A stretch of 64,000 bases of DNA from Methylococcales bacterium (GCA_026399075.1 JAPLRR010000077.1:62001-126000); one strand, 5' to 3'. Counted from the stretch's first letter, positions 11,101-19,113 are shown. Translations and numbers: made by a program. Notes: generated by a model not told the origin, from the letters alone.

Positions 11101-11456
11101 GTAACATGTTTGAGAATGCAGCCAAATATGCCTCACCCAACAGCAATTTTTCCTTAGTGTTTGAAAGAGTACAGCAACGTGGCTATCGGCTGATTTTTGA
11201 GAATAAAGGTGCGGCGATATCAGAAGAGGATTCAATAAAGCTGTTTACCCGGTATAGTCGTGCTGCAACCGTGTGTGATCAAGAGGGTGAAGGGATAGGG
11301 TTATATTTGGTAGGACACATTTGTCAGATTCTTGACATCAAATACGAGTTAGATATTGTGGCAGCGCAAAAAGGTAGTTTCCGGTTTATTTTTACTATTC
11401 CTTCTAAAATTATAAAACTTAATAACCCAGCAAGACATCACTTGAGGTCATGGTAA
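8169..11456 (+). CDS. Very large atypical sensor histidine kinase, first gene of a three-gene cassette
   Basis: The 1095-residue protein is soluble by inspection, with no signal peptide or clear TM segment. The first 480 residues match no family I recognise. Two GAF-like sensor modules appear to follow, at about 490-600 (ending in a PIFYQDRIFGVMEVSG strand) and about 615-775. Next comes an H-box-like segment, DHEIRQDVKAL, with His785 as the likely phospho-acceptor. The catalytic ATPase domain is at the C-terminus: N-box NMFENAAKYA (N979, N983) and G-box GEGIGLYLV near 1040-1048. The downstream receiver gene starts inside the stop codon of this gene, so the two are translationally coupled. Base composition is visibly more AT-rich than the flanking genes, suggesting horizontal acquisition. 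Ligand and output are unknown. Confidence 0.75.
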   Translation: MNSTSLANLSSQPASWSWFDDQQKLKYHEIQTILDVLAYAENIPVRLLDFRALENFPIGQLLSNDPIDQSIAETIVADFCDMTEQLFASESNYQVADLKKKISSLMKFSKSTPHSWIANHEQSMWVTLPSNPLPIHSFFCMYKEWCWFLLVWLWNSRKQIKEASDRNQSLPAFGISEWDYYFHWVDFGGGKDSHILVIGPIYKPAAVGKTKVFSEHGATQIIKKFNLCYDAICEKSLTDRGDEQMMQRMILARLPLFEDDISGRIESVTSVLNYIVEGFKDVEKIYSYLHFYCVTRSYLSIIRLIKEGAITVQPTIKAYFLIQQDVPETSGATLYLCLSASFNPGSTMPDKIKSSWEPLAKPYKEDQYVLVVQDQAIEYSLEKLKAFNKSISKYEDHITGRRRLFHSLGGDILQCWLQEHLGDFLDDDQGASSANTPTKLYEQVCGTILEDMRADLCQLWRYNHFKGKVKRLGSAYRRATYKAAEETLQKQLEEIADENKQDSGVFRCIDENKLLFYVTDDDITNGKGIPCKPFLKEGLTNVETKSGIFTPIFYQDRIFGVMEVSGLEAYQFSWFHQYVLSGVVSILGVYLYQQQLLFSLRKLTEFAFKKKDKENPLRLCQLLSKIFLCQGATILLRHKNHTNEMAYYGSTHAELFTDLPLAADGYALVSVNLGCLANLIAEYIQDGHVYGQVGRLDLSSDIQQRFANLALAEKLAFVVVREVKQGQRLQEDILGIVLLHHDKPWREAGKWQRIIRLISGQLVAVLDILDVLDNQERVDQQLLDHEIRQDVKALGSLPEAIEGSINALTSWSVKQEVKIREARKIYIQQMRSGNVAKKISVAPLAPIKPSDNEWLVRYRDLAESFFDPSGRLYMQDLHNLQQRLGNMKTLSISLMTKTKIYIKLRQGQIQFSLKELFGATPQLNKLAEELDLRNLCNDVLNAKLTDFNSKGIHVDFDRLPAGILLLQVYPQMIRHWISNMFENAAKYASPNSNFSLVFERVQQRGYRLIFENKGAAISEEDSIKLFTRYSRAATVCDQEGEGIGLYLVGHICQILDIKYELDIVAAQKGSFRFIFTIPSKIIKLNNPARHHLRSW

Positions 11457-11962
11457 TGAGCAAACAACAGAAGTATCGTGTGGTGTGGATAGAGGATAAT
11501 CCGCAATGGCATATAAATGAAAAAAAAGTTCTTAATGATGCATTATCAGCAAAAGGCATGACATTAGAATATTTGCAAAATATAAGTGATTCCGATGATC
11601 CTGGAGCTGAGTGCCTTAAATTCTTGAAAGACCAGATAGAGACAGAACCCGAAAAAATTGCGGGCTTTGTGCTTGATGTGTTAATACCGATTGAAAATTT
11701 GTCGATACTGGGTATCGCTGGCGTAGAAACGTCTGGAGGGGCGACTACTGGTATCGAGATAGCCAGCAATTATTTACTTAATCACTCGAAAAAAACTACT
11801 ACAAAGTTTAAGTTTTCTGAGACTCCTATCCTATTTTTCTCTATTGCCCCCGGTTTGACATGGAAATATCCTTGGATGAACCAGTTCCCTTGCACCTATA
11901 TTGAAAAGGAGGAGGATGGATGGCAGGAAGAAATAAAAAATTGGGTTAATAGCCTAAAATAA
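11456..11962 (+). CDS. Divergent response-regulator receiver protein
   Basis: This stand-alone receiver-like protein has 168 residues from ATG 11456, and GAGG eight bases upstream supports that start over the ATG at 11450. It keeps the key positions of a CheY fold: acidic pair E13-D14 in VVWIEDNP, phospho-acceptor D74 in VLDVLIP, the Ser of ILFFSIAP, and a Lys in TYIEKEED. An insertion of about 20 residues, including GVETSGGATTG, follows the phosphorylation site and is unlike classical receivers. No DNA-binding or enzymatic output domain is fused. The TAATG overlap with the kinase gene makes it the probable phosphotransfer partner. Output through the next membrane protein is an inference. Confidence 0.7.
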   Translation: MSKQQKYRVVWIEDNPQWHINEKKVLNDALSAKGMTLEYLQNISDSDDPGAECLKFLKDQIETEPEKIAGFVLDVLIPIENLSILGIAGVETSGGATTGIEIASNYLLNHSKKTTTKFKFSETPILFFSIAPGLTWKYPWMNQFPCTYIEKEEDGWQEEIKNWVNSLK

Positions 11963-11973
11963 GGAATTAAATA

Positions 11974-12675
11974 ATGAAAAATAAATTTGTTAGTTGGGTG
12001 TTTTTATGTTTTTTATTGGTGATATTTTCACTGATTATATTTTTACTGATAATAAACCCAAATTATTTACTACAAATTATTTCATTTACACCCTATAAAA
12101 CAGAAGTCAAGATCACAGAAGATTTGTTTACAAGTCTGACAGGATGGATAACGGTTGCAACTTTAGCAGCTACAGTGACGGGTTTTATTGTTGCTTTGGC
12201 ATCTTTGATTTCGGTATTTACTTCTTCTAAAGAGGTTGGTCGATTAAAAGGAATATTTGAAAAACATGAGCAACAATTAAAAAACATAACTTGGTTGTCC
12301 AGGGAAATGGCTGAACGGGATTACAGACGAAAAGAAATTATTTCAACACAAAGACAAAAAATATCCCCAAATTCACCTCAATTAATTACTGAGCAGGACA
12401 GATATGAAGCGCTAAGTGATTTTTTTCATAAAAATAAATGGGTTGACAAACTCGAGCTTGGACTTATAGGACTTGAAAGCAACAATATAGACGAACTAAA
12501 AAAACATCTCATTTTCCTTGGGCAGCAATTTGAACCTGCGCGAGAACTATTGGCATACATTCACCTTGCTTTCGAACATGGTTTATTTGATGAAGAGCGC
12601 TTAGGGAGGCGTGCATACGAAGTTGAAGCGGTTTACAAGGAAGTTGTAAAAAAGCTGGAGCCTAGAACGTATTGA
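11974..12675 (+). CDS. Two-TM membrane protein of unknown family in the kinase-receiver cassette
   Basis: The protein has 233 residues, preceded by AGGA eight bases before the start and only 11 bases after the receiver gene, so it is very likely in the same operon. Two membrane segments are evident at about residues 5-28 and 57-82. A charged, probably coiled-coil region follows (about 84-125, EVGRLKGIFEKHEQQLKN), and then a helical C-terminal cytoplasmic part of about 110 residues. I do not recognise the family and no catalytic motif is visible. It could be an effector or membrane anchor for the signalling pair. It is as AT-rich as the two upstream genes. Confidence 0.7.
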   Translation: MKNKFVSWVFLCFLLVIFSLIIFLLIINPNYLLQIISFTPYKTEVKITEDLFTSLTGWITVATLAATVTGFIVALASLISVFTSSKEVGRLKGIFEKHEQQLKNITWLSREMAERDYRRKEIISTQRQKISPNSPQLITEQDRYEALSDFFHKNKWVDKLELGLIGLESNNIDELKKHLIFLGQQFEPARELLAYIHLAFEHGLFDEERLGRRAYEVEAVYKEVVKKLEPRTY

Positions 12676-12746
12676 ATACCGATTTTTTGTTATTGTGGGA
12701 TAGGGTTGTTGATTACTGTGCCGCCAAGCTCCCGATGTTTGCTGAA

Positions 12747-12830
12747 GTGATTAGGGTTGGGGTGAAGGGGTATTCGCTCAATTAGTTAAATCCCCTCATC
12801 CCAACCTTCTCCCTGAGGGAGAAGGGGCTT
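12747..12830. repeat. REP-like imperfect palindrome
   Basis: GGTTGGGGTGAAGGGG (12754-12769) is answered by TCCCCTCATCCCAACC (12791-12806) in inverted orientation. The second copy runs on into a short hairpin, CCTTCTCCCTGAGGGAGAAGG (12805-12825). Dispersed elements with this CTCCCT-AGGGAG core are common in proteobacterial intergenic regions. No coding potential is seen here. Confidence 0.55.
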
Positions 12831-12873
12831 TCTGATTTGTGTAGATACCTATGTGCCTTGGCATAGCGGCTCC

Positions 12874-13470
12874 TCAAAGCTCTAGGGCTTCTTCCCAATT
12901 ATCCAAAACCTTCCCATAAACCTCGCTAAGGCTCAAGGTGCAGCCTATGCTGGGAAGCGAGACAGTGGCTTCAAGCCCCGCAATTTCGGTAAATTGCCAG
13001 ACATCAGACTGGCGTAGATAGTGTTCTATGGTGGGTCGGTCTTGTGATACCAGGAGAAATTCTTACAGGGTTTCAATTTTTCGGTAGCGGGCGAATTTTA
13101 CGCCCCGGTCATAGGCTTCGGTGGAGGGTGATAGCACTTCTATCAATACCGTAGGGTTGGTTAAGGTGTCCATAAATGCGACTTCCTCAAATTGCGGTGC
13201 GCCACAAACCACAACGATGTCGGGATAGTAGTAGTTATTGGCTTTAAGCGCTTTTACGCGCATATCGCTGGTGTAGGATTCGCAGGGACGGTTTTTTAGT
13301 TGGCTATGCAATGCCGCCGTTATATTTACGGTAATTAAATTATGCTCACGGCTTGCGCCGGTCATGGCATAAATTTGGCCGTCGTGGAATTCACTTTTGC
13401 TAGTAGCACTACGCTCTAACTTTAAATACGCTTCGGCGGTGTAGGCTGTTGGTTTGAGTTGGGTGGACAT
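12874..13470 (-). pseudogene. Uma2-family (DUF820) nuclease-like gene interrupted by one in-frame stop
   Basis: Uma2 proteins are PD-(D/E)XK-fold nuclease-like proteins of uncertain role, about 190 residues long. The intact part (codons 1-135) has the family pattern: SEFHDGQIYAMTGASREHN, YYPDIVVVC and PTVLIEVLSPSTEAYDRG. Codon 136 is TAA (13063-13065), where relatives usually have Gln in a SLQEYLLVSQ-like stretch. The same frame then continues for 62 codons with clear family sequence (EFLLVSQDRP, then LPSIGCTLSLSEVYGKV) to TGA at 12874. A single CAA-to-TAA change explains it. It is probably a recent pseudogene, or a sequencing error. Confidence 0.8.
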
Positions 13471-13560
13471 GGTTCACCTCGTTTAATGTATTGGCTAGGG
13501 CATTGGCTTTGGGGAATGGTTGTAAACAAAGCACTAACCATTAAACCATAGGCGTTTTTT

Positions 13561-14448
13561 CTAAACAAACGCCGTCGGCATTTTCTCGCGTAATTTTAAA
13601 AACCGCTGGTATCGGGTCATGGAGATTTCACCTTGCTCAGCCGCCAGGCGCACTGCGCAGCCTTTGTCGTGCAAATGCCGGCAATCATTAAATTGGCAAT
13701 GGTCCAATAAGGGTTGGAACTCGCGGTAACCATAGGCCAATTGCGGTTCGGACAGGCCAGCCAAGCCAAATATGGCAACGCCTGGGCTGTCGATCAAGTT
13801 GCCACCCCCTTGCAAATGGTATAGCGTTGCGGCGGTGGTGGTGTGGCGGCCATGTTTGGTGGTGGCGGACAGGGCATTGGTCTTTAAATCTTTATCGGGG
13901 ATAATGGCATTGGTCAAGGATGATTTGCCGACACCAGATTGCCCCGCCAACATGCTGACCTGGTCTTTTAGGGCGAGTTTTAATTCCGCCAAACCGGAGG
14001 CGTTTTTGGCGCTTACCCGGTAGAGCGGGTAGCCTAGGGTTTCATAATCGCGCAGTTCTTTTTCGATTTGGGCAGATTGGGGCAAATCGGTTTTGTTCAA
14101 AACTAAGGCCGCGCCTATGTCGTGGTTTTCACAGACGGCCAGATATTGGTCTAGCAATAAAAAATCACAATACGGTTCCACGGCAAAAACCACATATACC
14201 CTATCCAGATTGGCCGCTACGGGCCGTGTTTTGGCATTTCTGGACGGCCGTGTCAATACGGAGCGTCGGGGCAGTATCTCTTCGATGCGGCCTTGGTCGG
14301 GGGCCGATTGGGTCCATAACACACGGTCGCCGACGGCGACTGTCTCCAGTCGCCTAAGGGTTTGGCAGAGGGTGATTTTTTGTTGGTGTTCAACGGCAAT
14401 CCCTTGCCCTAGGTGGGCGATAACCAGTCCTTCCAATAGCTCGGCCAT
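13561..14448 (-). CDS. rsgA: Ribosome small subunit-dependent GTPase RsgA
   Basis: RsgA is a circularly permuted GTPase that checks late maturation of the 30S subunit. The 295 residues hold an N-terminal OB fold and the G4 motif NKTD placed before the P-loop, as expected from the permutation. The G1 motif is GQSGVGKSSL, followed by the TTKHGRHTTT switch and the DSPG G3 motif. A C-terminal Cys/His zinc-binding segment (C-N-D-C-R-H-L-H-x5-C) completes it. Its start codon overlaps the stop of the upstream M48 peptidase gene (TAATG), so the two are translationally coupled. This pairing near orn is common in gammaproteobacteria. Confidence 0.97.
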   Translation of the reverse strand: MAELLEGLVIAHLGQGIAVEHQQKITLCQTLRRLETVAVGDRVLWTQSAPDQGRIEEILPRRSVLTRPSRNAKTRPVAANLDRVYVVFAVEPYCDFLLLDQYLAVCENHDIGAALVLNKTDLPQSAQIEKELRDYETLGYPLYRVSAKNASGLAELKLALKDQVSMLAGQSGVGKSSLTNAIIPDKDLKTNALSATTKHGRHTTTAATLYHLQGGGNLIDSPGVAIFGLAGLSEPQLAYGYREFQPLLDHCQFNDCRHLHDKGCAVRLAAEQGEISMTRYQRFLKLREKMPTAFV

Positions 14449-15689
14449 TAGGATTTGCTGGCCAAATGGGCAACGCGGATAGCCGCTGGCGGGTGGCTGT
14501 AATGGAAAGCCGAGTACAAGGGGTCAGGGGTTAAGGTGTTGGCATTTTCTTCATACAATTTGACCAACCCACTAATGAGTTTGCTGGCTTGGGCATTGTC
14601 CGCCGCAAAGTCATCGGCTTCAAATTCAAATTTGCGTTGGAAATAGGCGCTAATGGGTTGTATAAAAAATGTGAAGGTTGATGACACCAGCATGAACAGT
14701 AACAAGGCGGCTGCATGGGAAGGCTGCGCCACACCCAAGTCCGTATAAAACCAGTCTTGGTCTATCAACCAACCTAATACAGCTAAGCTGATCAAGCTCA
14801 TAACCGCAGTGGCAACCAGCATTTTGATGACATGTTTGCATTTAAAATGCCCTAATTCGTGTGCCAATACTGCTTCCAGTTCTTCGTCGTCCAAAGACGC
14901 AACCAGATTGTCATAAAACACGATGCGTTTGTTATTGCCCAAGCCAGTGAAATAAGCGTTACCGTGGCCGGAACGTTTTGAGCCGTCCATGATGAAGATG
15001 CCTTGGCTATTAAAGCCACAACGGGCCAATAAACCTTGTATGCGGTCTTTTAGGGAACCTTCTTGCATCGGTGTAAATTTGTTGAATAAGGGCGCGATTA
15101 CGGTAGGGAACAGCCAACTCATCAACAAGGAAAACCCCATGATGATTGCCCATGCCCATAACCACCACAAGGAGCCCACATTGTCCATAACCCACAGCAC
15201 CAGCGCTAATATGGGCACACCAAATGCCGCGCCTAAGGCCAAGTGCATCAGTTGGTCTTTAACATATTGTCCGGGGGTGCTTTTATTAAAGCCAAATTTT
15301 TCTTCTATCACAAAGGTTTGGTAAATGCCGCTGGGAATTTCCAATAGCGTCATCACTAGAAACACGGTCACCGTGGCTGCAACCCCCGCCATTAATGGTG
15401 AAGTGAAAACAGTGGCCCAATAAGTCAAGGCGCTATTGATGCCGCCGCCTAATGTCAGCGCTAATAACACCACGATGGAGACCACCCCATCGATAGTGCC
15501 CAGTTTGATTTTGGCAGCGGTATAATCGGCAGCTTTTTGGTGTGCTTCCAAGGATACTTTGGCTATAAAGGCATCAGGCACGGCTGCCCGATGGTCGGCA
15601 ACGTAAGCCGCATGGCGTTTGGCCAGCCAAAACTCCACGGCGGTGGAAATAAAAAGGGCGATTAAAAAGATAAGGGTAAAGGTATTCAT
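14448..15689 (-). CDS. M48 family (Ste24/CAAX-type) membrane metallopeptidase
   Basis: The integral membrane zinc peptidase has 413 residues and several hydrophobic segments spread over the N-terminal 220 residues. The zinc-binding motif HELGH (in AVLAHELGHFKCKH) lies near residue 275, and the downstream glutamate ligand is in FEFEADDFAADNAQ, matching the Ste24 branch of M48. The family processes CAAX prenyl proteins in eukaryotes. In bacteria its substrates are poorly defined and are probably membrane protein quality control. It precedes rsgA with overlapping stop and start codons and is divergent from orn. Confidence 0.92.
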   Translation of the reverse strand: MNTFTLIFLIALFISTAVEFWLAKRHAAYVADHRAAVPDAFIAKVSLEAHQKAADYTAAKIKLGTIDGVVSIVVLLALTLGGGINSALTYWATVFTSPLMAGVAATVTVFLVMTLLEIPSGIYQTFVIEEKFGFNKSTPGQYVKDQLMHLALGAAFGVPILALVLWVMDNVGSLWWLWAWAIIMGFSLLMSWLFPTVIAPLFNKFTPMQEGSLKDRIQGLLARCGFNSQGIFIMDGSKRSGHGNAYFTGLGNNKRIVFYDNLVASLDDEELEAVLAHELGHFKCKHVIKMLVATAVMSLISLAVLGWLIDQDWFYTDLGVAQPSHAAALLLFMLVSSTFTFFIQPISAYFQRKFEFEADDFAADNAQASKLISGLVKLYEENANTLTPDPLYSAFHYSHPPAAIRVAHLASKS

Positions 15690-15776
15690 GGGGCTTTTTG
15701 ATGAGTGTTAAGAGTTAGACGTGCAGATACGCCAATGCTACACTAACCGCCACCTTTAACACAATGGAATCAATCA

Positions 15777-16322
15777 ATGGCAGAGGATACAACGCACCTG
15801 ATCTGGATAGATCTGGAAATGACCGGGCTTAATCCAGACACGGATTTAATCATAGAAATTGCCACCATCATCACCGATAAAAATTTGAATATTTTAGCAC
15901 AAGGCCCGGTATTGGCCGTTCATCAATCGGATGAGGCGCTGGCGGCAATGGATGACTGGAACCAAACCCACCATGTCCAATCCGGATTAATTGACCGCGT
16001 CAAAGCGTCCACAATAGATGATGTGGAAGCAGAACGGCAAACCATAGAGTTTTTACAAAATTGGGTGCCTGCCAATACGTCACCGATTTGTGGCAATAGC
16101 ATTGGCCAAGATCGGCGTTTTTTATACCGTTATATGCCCAAATTAGAGGCGTATTTCCATTACCGCAATATTGATGTCTCTACCGTCAAAGAGCTGGCCG
16201 CCCGCTGGGCACCTCAAATTAAGGACGGATTTAATAAGAAATCGACACATCAAGCCCTGGACGACATCATCGAATCAATAGAAGAACTGCGGTATTATCG
16301 GGAACACTTCATCAGGTTCTAA
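15777..16322 (+). CDS. orn: Oligoribonuclease
   Basis: Orn is a DEDDh 3'-5' exonuclease that finishes RNA decay by degrading 2-5 nt oligoribonucleotides, including pGpG from c-di-GMP turnover. The 181 residues match the family length. Exo I is [20 protein letters not shown] near the N-terminus, Exo II is [10 protein letters not shown], and Exo III contains [20 protein letters not shown] with the catalytic His and Asp. The gene is followed two bases later by the CrcB fusion gene. It is divergent from the M48 peptidase gene. Confidence 0.97.
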   Translation: MAEDTTHLIWIDLEMTGLNPDTDLIIEIATIITDKNLNILAQGPVLAVHQSDEALAAMDDWNQTHHVQSGLIDRVKASTIDDVEAERQTIEFLQNWVPANTSPICGNSIGQDRRFLYRYMPKLEAYFHYRNIDVSTVKELAARWAPQIKDGFNKKSTHQALDDIIESIEELRYYREHFIRF

Positions 16323-16324
16323 GC

Positions 16325-17032
16325 ATGAATCAATTGATAGCCGTGGCTTTGGGCGGGTCTTGTGGGGCTGTCGTCCGGTTTTTGGTGTCCACTGGCCTAT
16401 ACCAGTGGCTAGGGCGGGGCTTCCCTTACGGCACGTTAGTGGTCAATGTGGTGGGTTCTTTTTTGATTGGATTGCTTACCGAATCGCTAATTATCCAGCG
16501 CGTCGCCATTGGTGTGGAATATCGGGCCGCCATTTTGGTAGGTTTTATTGGCGCCTTCACAACGTTTTCCACATTTTCGCTAGAAACCATTTATTTGTTG
16601 GAGCAGGGCAGTTTCAACAAAGCCGCCATGAATGTGCTGGTGAGTGTGCTGGGTTGCTTGTTTGCGGTGTGGCTAGGATTGCTGTGTGGAAGGTCGTTGT
16701 TTTTGTATTCGGGCGGCATGGTTTATTGGCAGGGTGAGGCTATCCCTTACGCATTGATGATAGTCAATGCCATAGGCGCATTTATCATCGGGTTGATTGC
16801 CACTATTTTGTTGCAGAAAGTCGCGCTGCCTATGGAATACCGCACCACTATCCTGGTGATTATGGTCGGAATGTATCTAACCTTGTCCGGTTTATATTTA
16901 TTGCTGTATTTGATTGAAAATGGGGTTTCATTTCAAACCCACACCAGCGCAATGCTGGGGGTTTTTGTCGCTAATGGTTTGGTTTGTCTTTTGTTGATCG
17001 GGGTGGGCTTGTTGGTGGGTAAGCAGTTATGA
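16325..17032 (+). CDS. crcB: CrcB/Fluc fluoride channel with a fused second, degenerate CrcB domain
   Basis: Fluc channels export fluoride passively. The usual protein has about 125 residues, four TM helices, and works as an antiparallel dimer. Here 235 residues contain two copies. Copy 1 (about 1-125) is complete: GGSCGAVVRF, the TM2 Asn in NVVGSF, and the pore Phe box TTFSTFS. Copy 2 (about 137-235) keeps the YALMIVNAIGAF helix and the MEYRTTILV loop. It appears to lack TM1, and its Phe box is replaced by YLTLSG. A copy lacking TM1 would insert with opposite topology, matching the antiparallel pairing. The gene overlaps the DUF190 gene by ATGA. No fluoride riboswitch was seen upstream. Confidence 0.85.
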   Translation: MNQLIAVALGGSCGAVVRFLVSTGLYQWLGRGFPYGTLVVNVVGSFLIGLLTESLIIQRVAIGVEYRAAILVGFIGAFTTFSTFSLETIYLLEQGSFNKAAMNVLVSVLGCLFAVWLGLLCGRSLFLYSGGMVYWQGEAIPYALMIVNAIGAFIIGLIATILLQKVALPMEYRTTILVIMVGMYLTLSGLYLLLYLIENGVSFQTHTSAMLGVFVANGLVCLLLIGVGLLVGKQL

Positions 17033-17337
17033 GTTTGAAAGAAGTTTGGGTTGCTAGGATTAATACCTTAGAAGGGAACGATGAATTGGATCAGGCCTTA
17101 GCCATATTGCATAATGAACATAAAATTTTGGGCCTATCCATAATCAATGGCATCGCTGACTATTGGGGGGACGATGAGGTGCAGACAGCTGCGCAATCGC
17201 CCTTGCCGTTGGAATTGCCCTTAATCATAGAGTTTTACGATGAGCCTGCTAGGGTTGACAAAGCCATATCGGTGCTTAAATCCCGGCTAAACCTTAAGCA
17301 TATCATTTGTTGGTCGGCACAGGTTTTGGATGCCTAG
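17029..17337 (+). CDS. DUF190 (PII-like) protein linked to CrcB
   Basis: The 102-residue protein is related to DUF190, a ferredoxin-like PII-type fold often encoded beside crcB and thought to regulate it. Family features are the helix-strand pattern HKILGLSIINGIADYWGDDEVQTA, which aligns with the GATVLRGIxGYG segment of DUF190, and LPLIIEFYDEPARVDKAISVL. It lacks much of the usual N-terminal strand motif and is slightly divergent. The ATGA overlap with the fused CrcB indicates coupled translation and a shared job in fluoride resistance. Ligand unknown. Confidence 0.75.
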   Translation: MSLKEVWVARINTLEGNDELDQALAILHNEHKILGLSIINGIADYWGDDEVQTAAQSPLPLELPLIIEFYDEPARVDKAISVLKSRLNLKHIICWSAQVLDA

Positions 17338-18083
17338 GTCTGCTTGTTCTGTCTGTTTCTACCCCTGCCCCCATTTTTAAACTTTTGGAGCCTATTATCA
17401 GAACCTTTAAGCAGAACCTTTAAGGAAGCGAAGGCGTTCCTGTGTTTGCTTATGCACCAAAATAATACTGATTGCCCCGTCGCCATTCTAAACCCACTTT
17501 CTATTTCGTTGTTTATGTCCTGTAAATGACGGCTTTGTTTTGGTGGGCAAGGTTTTTAACCGTTCAGAAAGGTCGATAACTAATTTTTAGATTGGCCAGA
17601 CAGGCTCTTCCATCTTGCTTAGGCATTTGCCAAACAAAACTCGAATGGGCTTGCCCTATTTTGGTTTGCCTAATTTGCCATTTTTGCCAGCGCACCAAGT
17701 TTGGGATTAACTTTGGTGCATCAGGCTAATTTTGCCCAAAAGTAGCGCATAAAATATTTCAATAAATAAATTTGCCAATTCTAAAATCAATGGCAGGTTT
17801 ATAGGGGATATTGGGTTCCCGCCTGATAATTCGCCTTACATTAGTCAGAGTAGGGTATTTGTTAGGGTTTTTTTTTTACTTAATCCCTATTTGGTACATC
17901 GTTTGCATCCAATTTAGGTGAGCGGTTGCAGTTATCCGTCAAATAACCAGAGTTTGGCCGTCAGTGTTTTATTGGGCCAGCACTGGGTAAATATGACAGT
18001 CTTCCACTGTTGCCAAAATACCTGCATTATCTGCGCGGTGACTATAGTGGGTAGGTTTTTTCAATGTGCTTGGGGAATCCCGT
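17338..18083. other. Spacer upstream of the Pil-Chp operon
   Basis: No credible gene is seen. A 61-codon ORF near the start has no ribosome binding site and no protein-like composition. A short direct repeat, AGAACCTTTAAG, occurs at 17400 and 17413. A run of T residues lies near 17870. The stretch presumably contains the promoter of the chemosensory operon, but no clear -35/-10 pair can be chosen. Confidence 0.4.
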
Positions 18084-18962
18084 ATGACATCAAATAATTC
18101 GCGGCAAGTTTATCAAAGTGAGCAAGACCAACCTGTCTCACTGATATCAGCTATTGGTTTTGGGCCAGCACAAGAGGAGAAGCTAAAAGCGCTGTTTCAG
18201 TTGGCAAGGCACGGTAAGCCTGTTTATCAATGGGTGCTGCCCAGTGAACAGGGCATTGCTATTTTACTGCTTAATTACGATAACCCTGAAAGCTTGCCAA
18301 ACCAAGATAGCCTGCCCAAAAACATCCATATTGTTGGCTTTAGCCACGGGCCTTTAAGCCATCCACCTGAACATCACTTTCGCGGTATGTTGACGGGCGC
18401 CAGGCTTATGGCCTTGTTAGATAAGCTACCCACTACGGTGGCAACGGTAGCTGAGTTAAAACCTACCAATGTTGCCCATCCCGGCAAACTTGAGTTGGTA
18501 CAAACACCGGCCAAAACACCGGAAACGGTAGCGGCTGAATTGCCCCAGTCTGCTGCGCCTGTTAAATATCGGGCCTTAGTGGTGGATGATAGTGTTGCTA
18601 TCCAAAAATCGCTGGAATTAAAGCTTGCTACTTTGGAGCAAATTGACGGCATTGACTTTGCAGAGAATGGGGTGGACGCTTTGGCCATGGCGCAAGCTAC
18701 CCACTATCATCTTATTTTCTTGGATGTGATGATGCCCGGTATGGATGGCTATGAAACCTGTACCCAATTGCGGCGCATCCCTGATTACAAAAAAACCCCG
18801 ATTATTATGGTGTCAGGTAAGACTTCACCGTTAGATGAAGTGAAAGGCATCATGGCGGGTTGCACGACCTATTTGACCAAGCCCGTTCAGGATGAGGCTT
18901 TCCAAAAGCTTAGCCTAAGGGTTTTGGCTTGGCTTACTGCCCGTAATACAGAAGGGCATTAA
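18084..18962 (+). CDS. Receiver protein with N-terminal extension, at the PilG position of a Pil-Chp operon
   Basis: The start at ATG 18084 (292 residues) is preferred because GGGGA lies seven bases upstream; a GTG at 18066 is also in frame. Residues 1-165 form an uncharacterised domain plus a Pro/Thr-rich linker. Residues about 170-288 are a complete CheY-like receiver: VVDDS acidic pair, D214 in LIFLDVMMPGMDGYE, MVSGK and LTKPV. PilG of Pseudomonas is a bare receiver of about 135 residues, so the extension is unusual. By position it is the likely output regulator acting on pilus extension motors. Confidence 0.8.
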   Translation: MTSNNSRQVYQSEQDQPVSLISAIGFGPAQEEKLKALFQLARHGKPVYQWVLPSEQGIAILLLNYDNPESLPNQDSLPKNIHIVGFSHGPLSHPPEHHFRGMLTGARLMALLDKLPTTVATVAELKPTNVAHPGKLELVQTPAKTPETVAAELPQSAAPVKYRALVVDDSVAIQKSLELKLATLEQIDGIDFAENGVDALAMAQATHYHLIFLDVMMPGMDGYETCTQLRRIPDYKKTPIIMVSGKTSPLDEVKGIMAGCTTYLTKPVQDEAFQKLSLRVLAWLTARNTEGH

Positions 18963-19113
18963 GCCCCATTTGGCCTATGTCATGAAGTTATCATAATTAC
19001 ACAATACCATCCCGCTGGGCCATATTAAAAACCAGGGTTGGCAAAAATGCTAACCTGTTATTTTCGTCAAGAACTTAGGTGCCTGACAACCAATCTTTTT
19101 AACTCATAATATT

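Noticed and set aside
15690..15776. Possible fluoride riboswitch for the orn-crcB transcript
   Set aside because: The short gap has none of the conserved fluoride aptamer bases that I could align.
17344..17529. A 61-codon plus-strand open frame after the DUF190 gene
   Set aside because: There is no ribosome binding site and the translation is low-quality Phe/Leu/Pro-rich.
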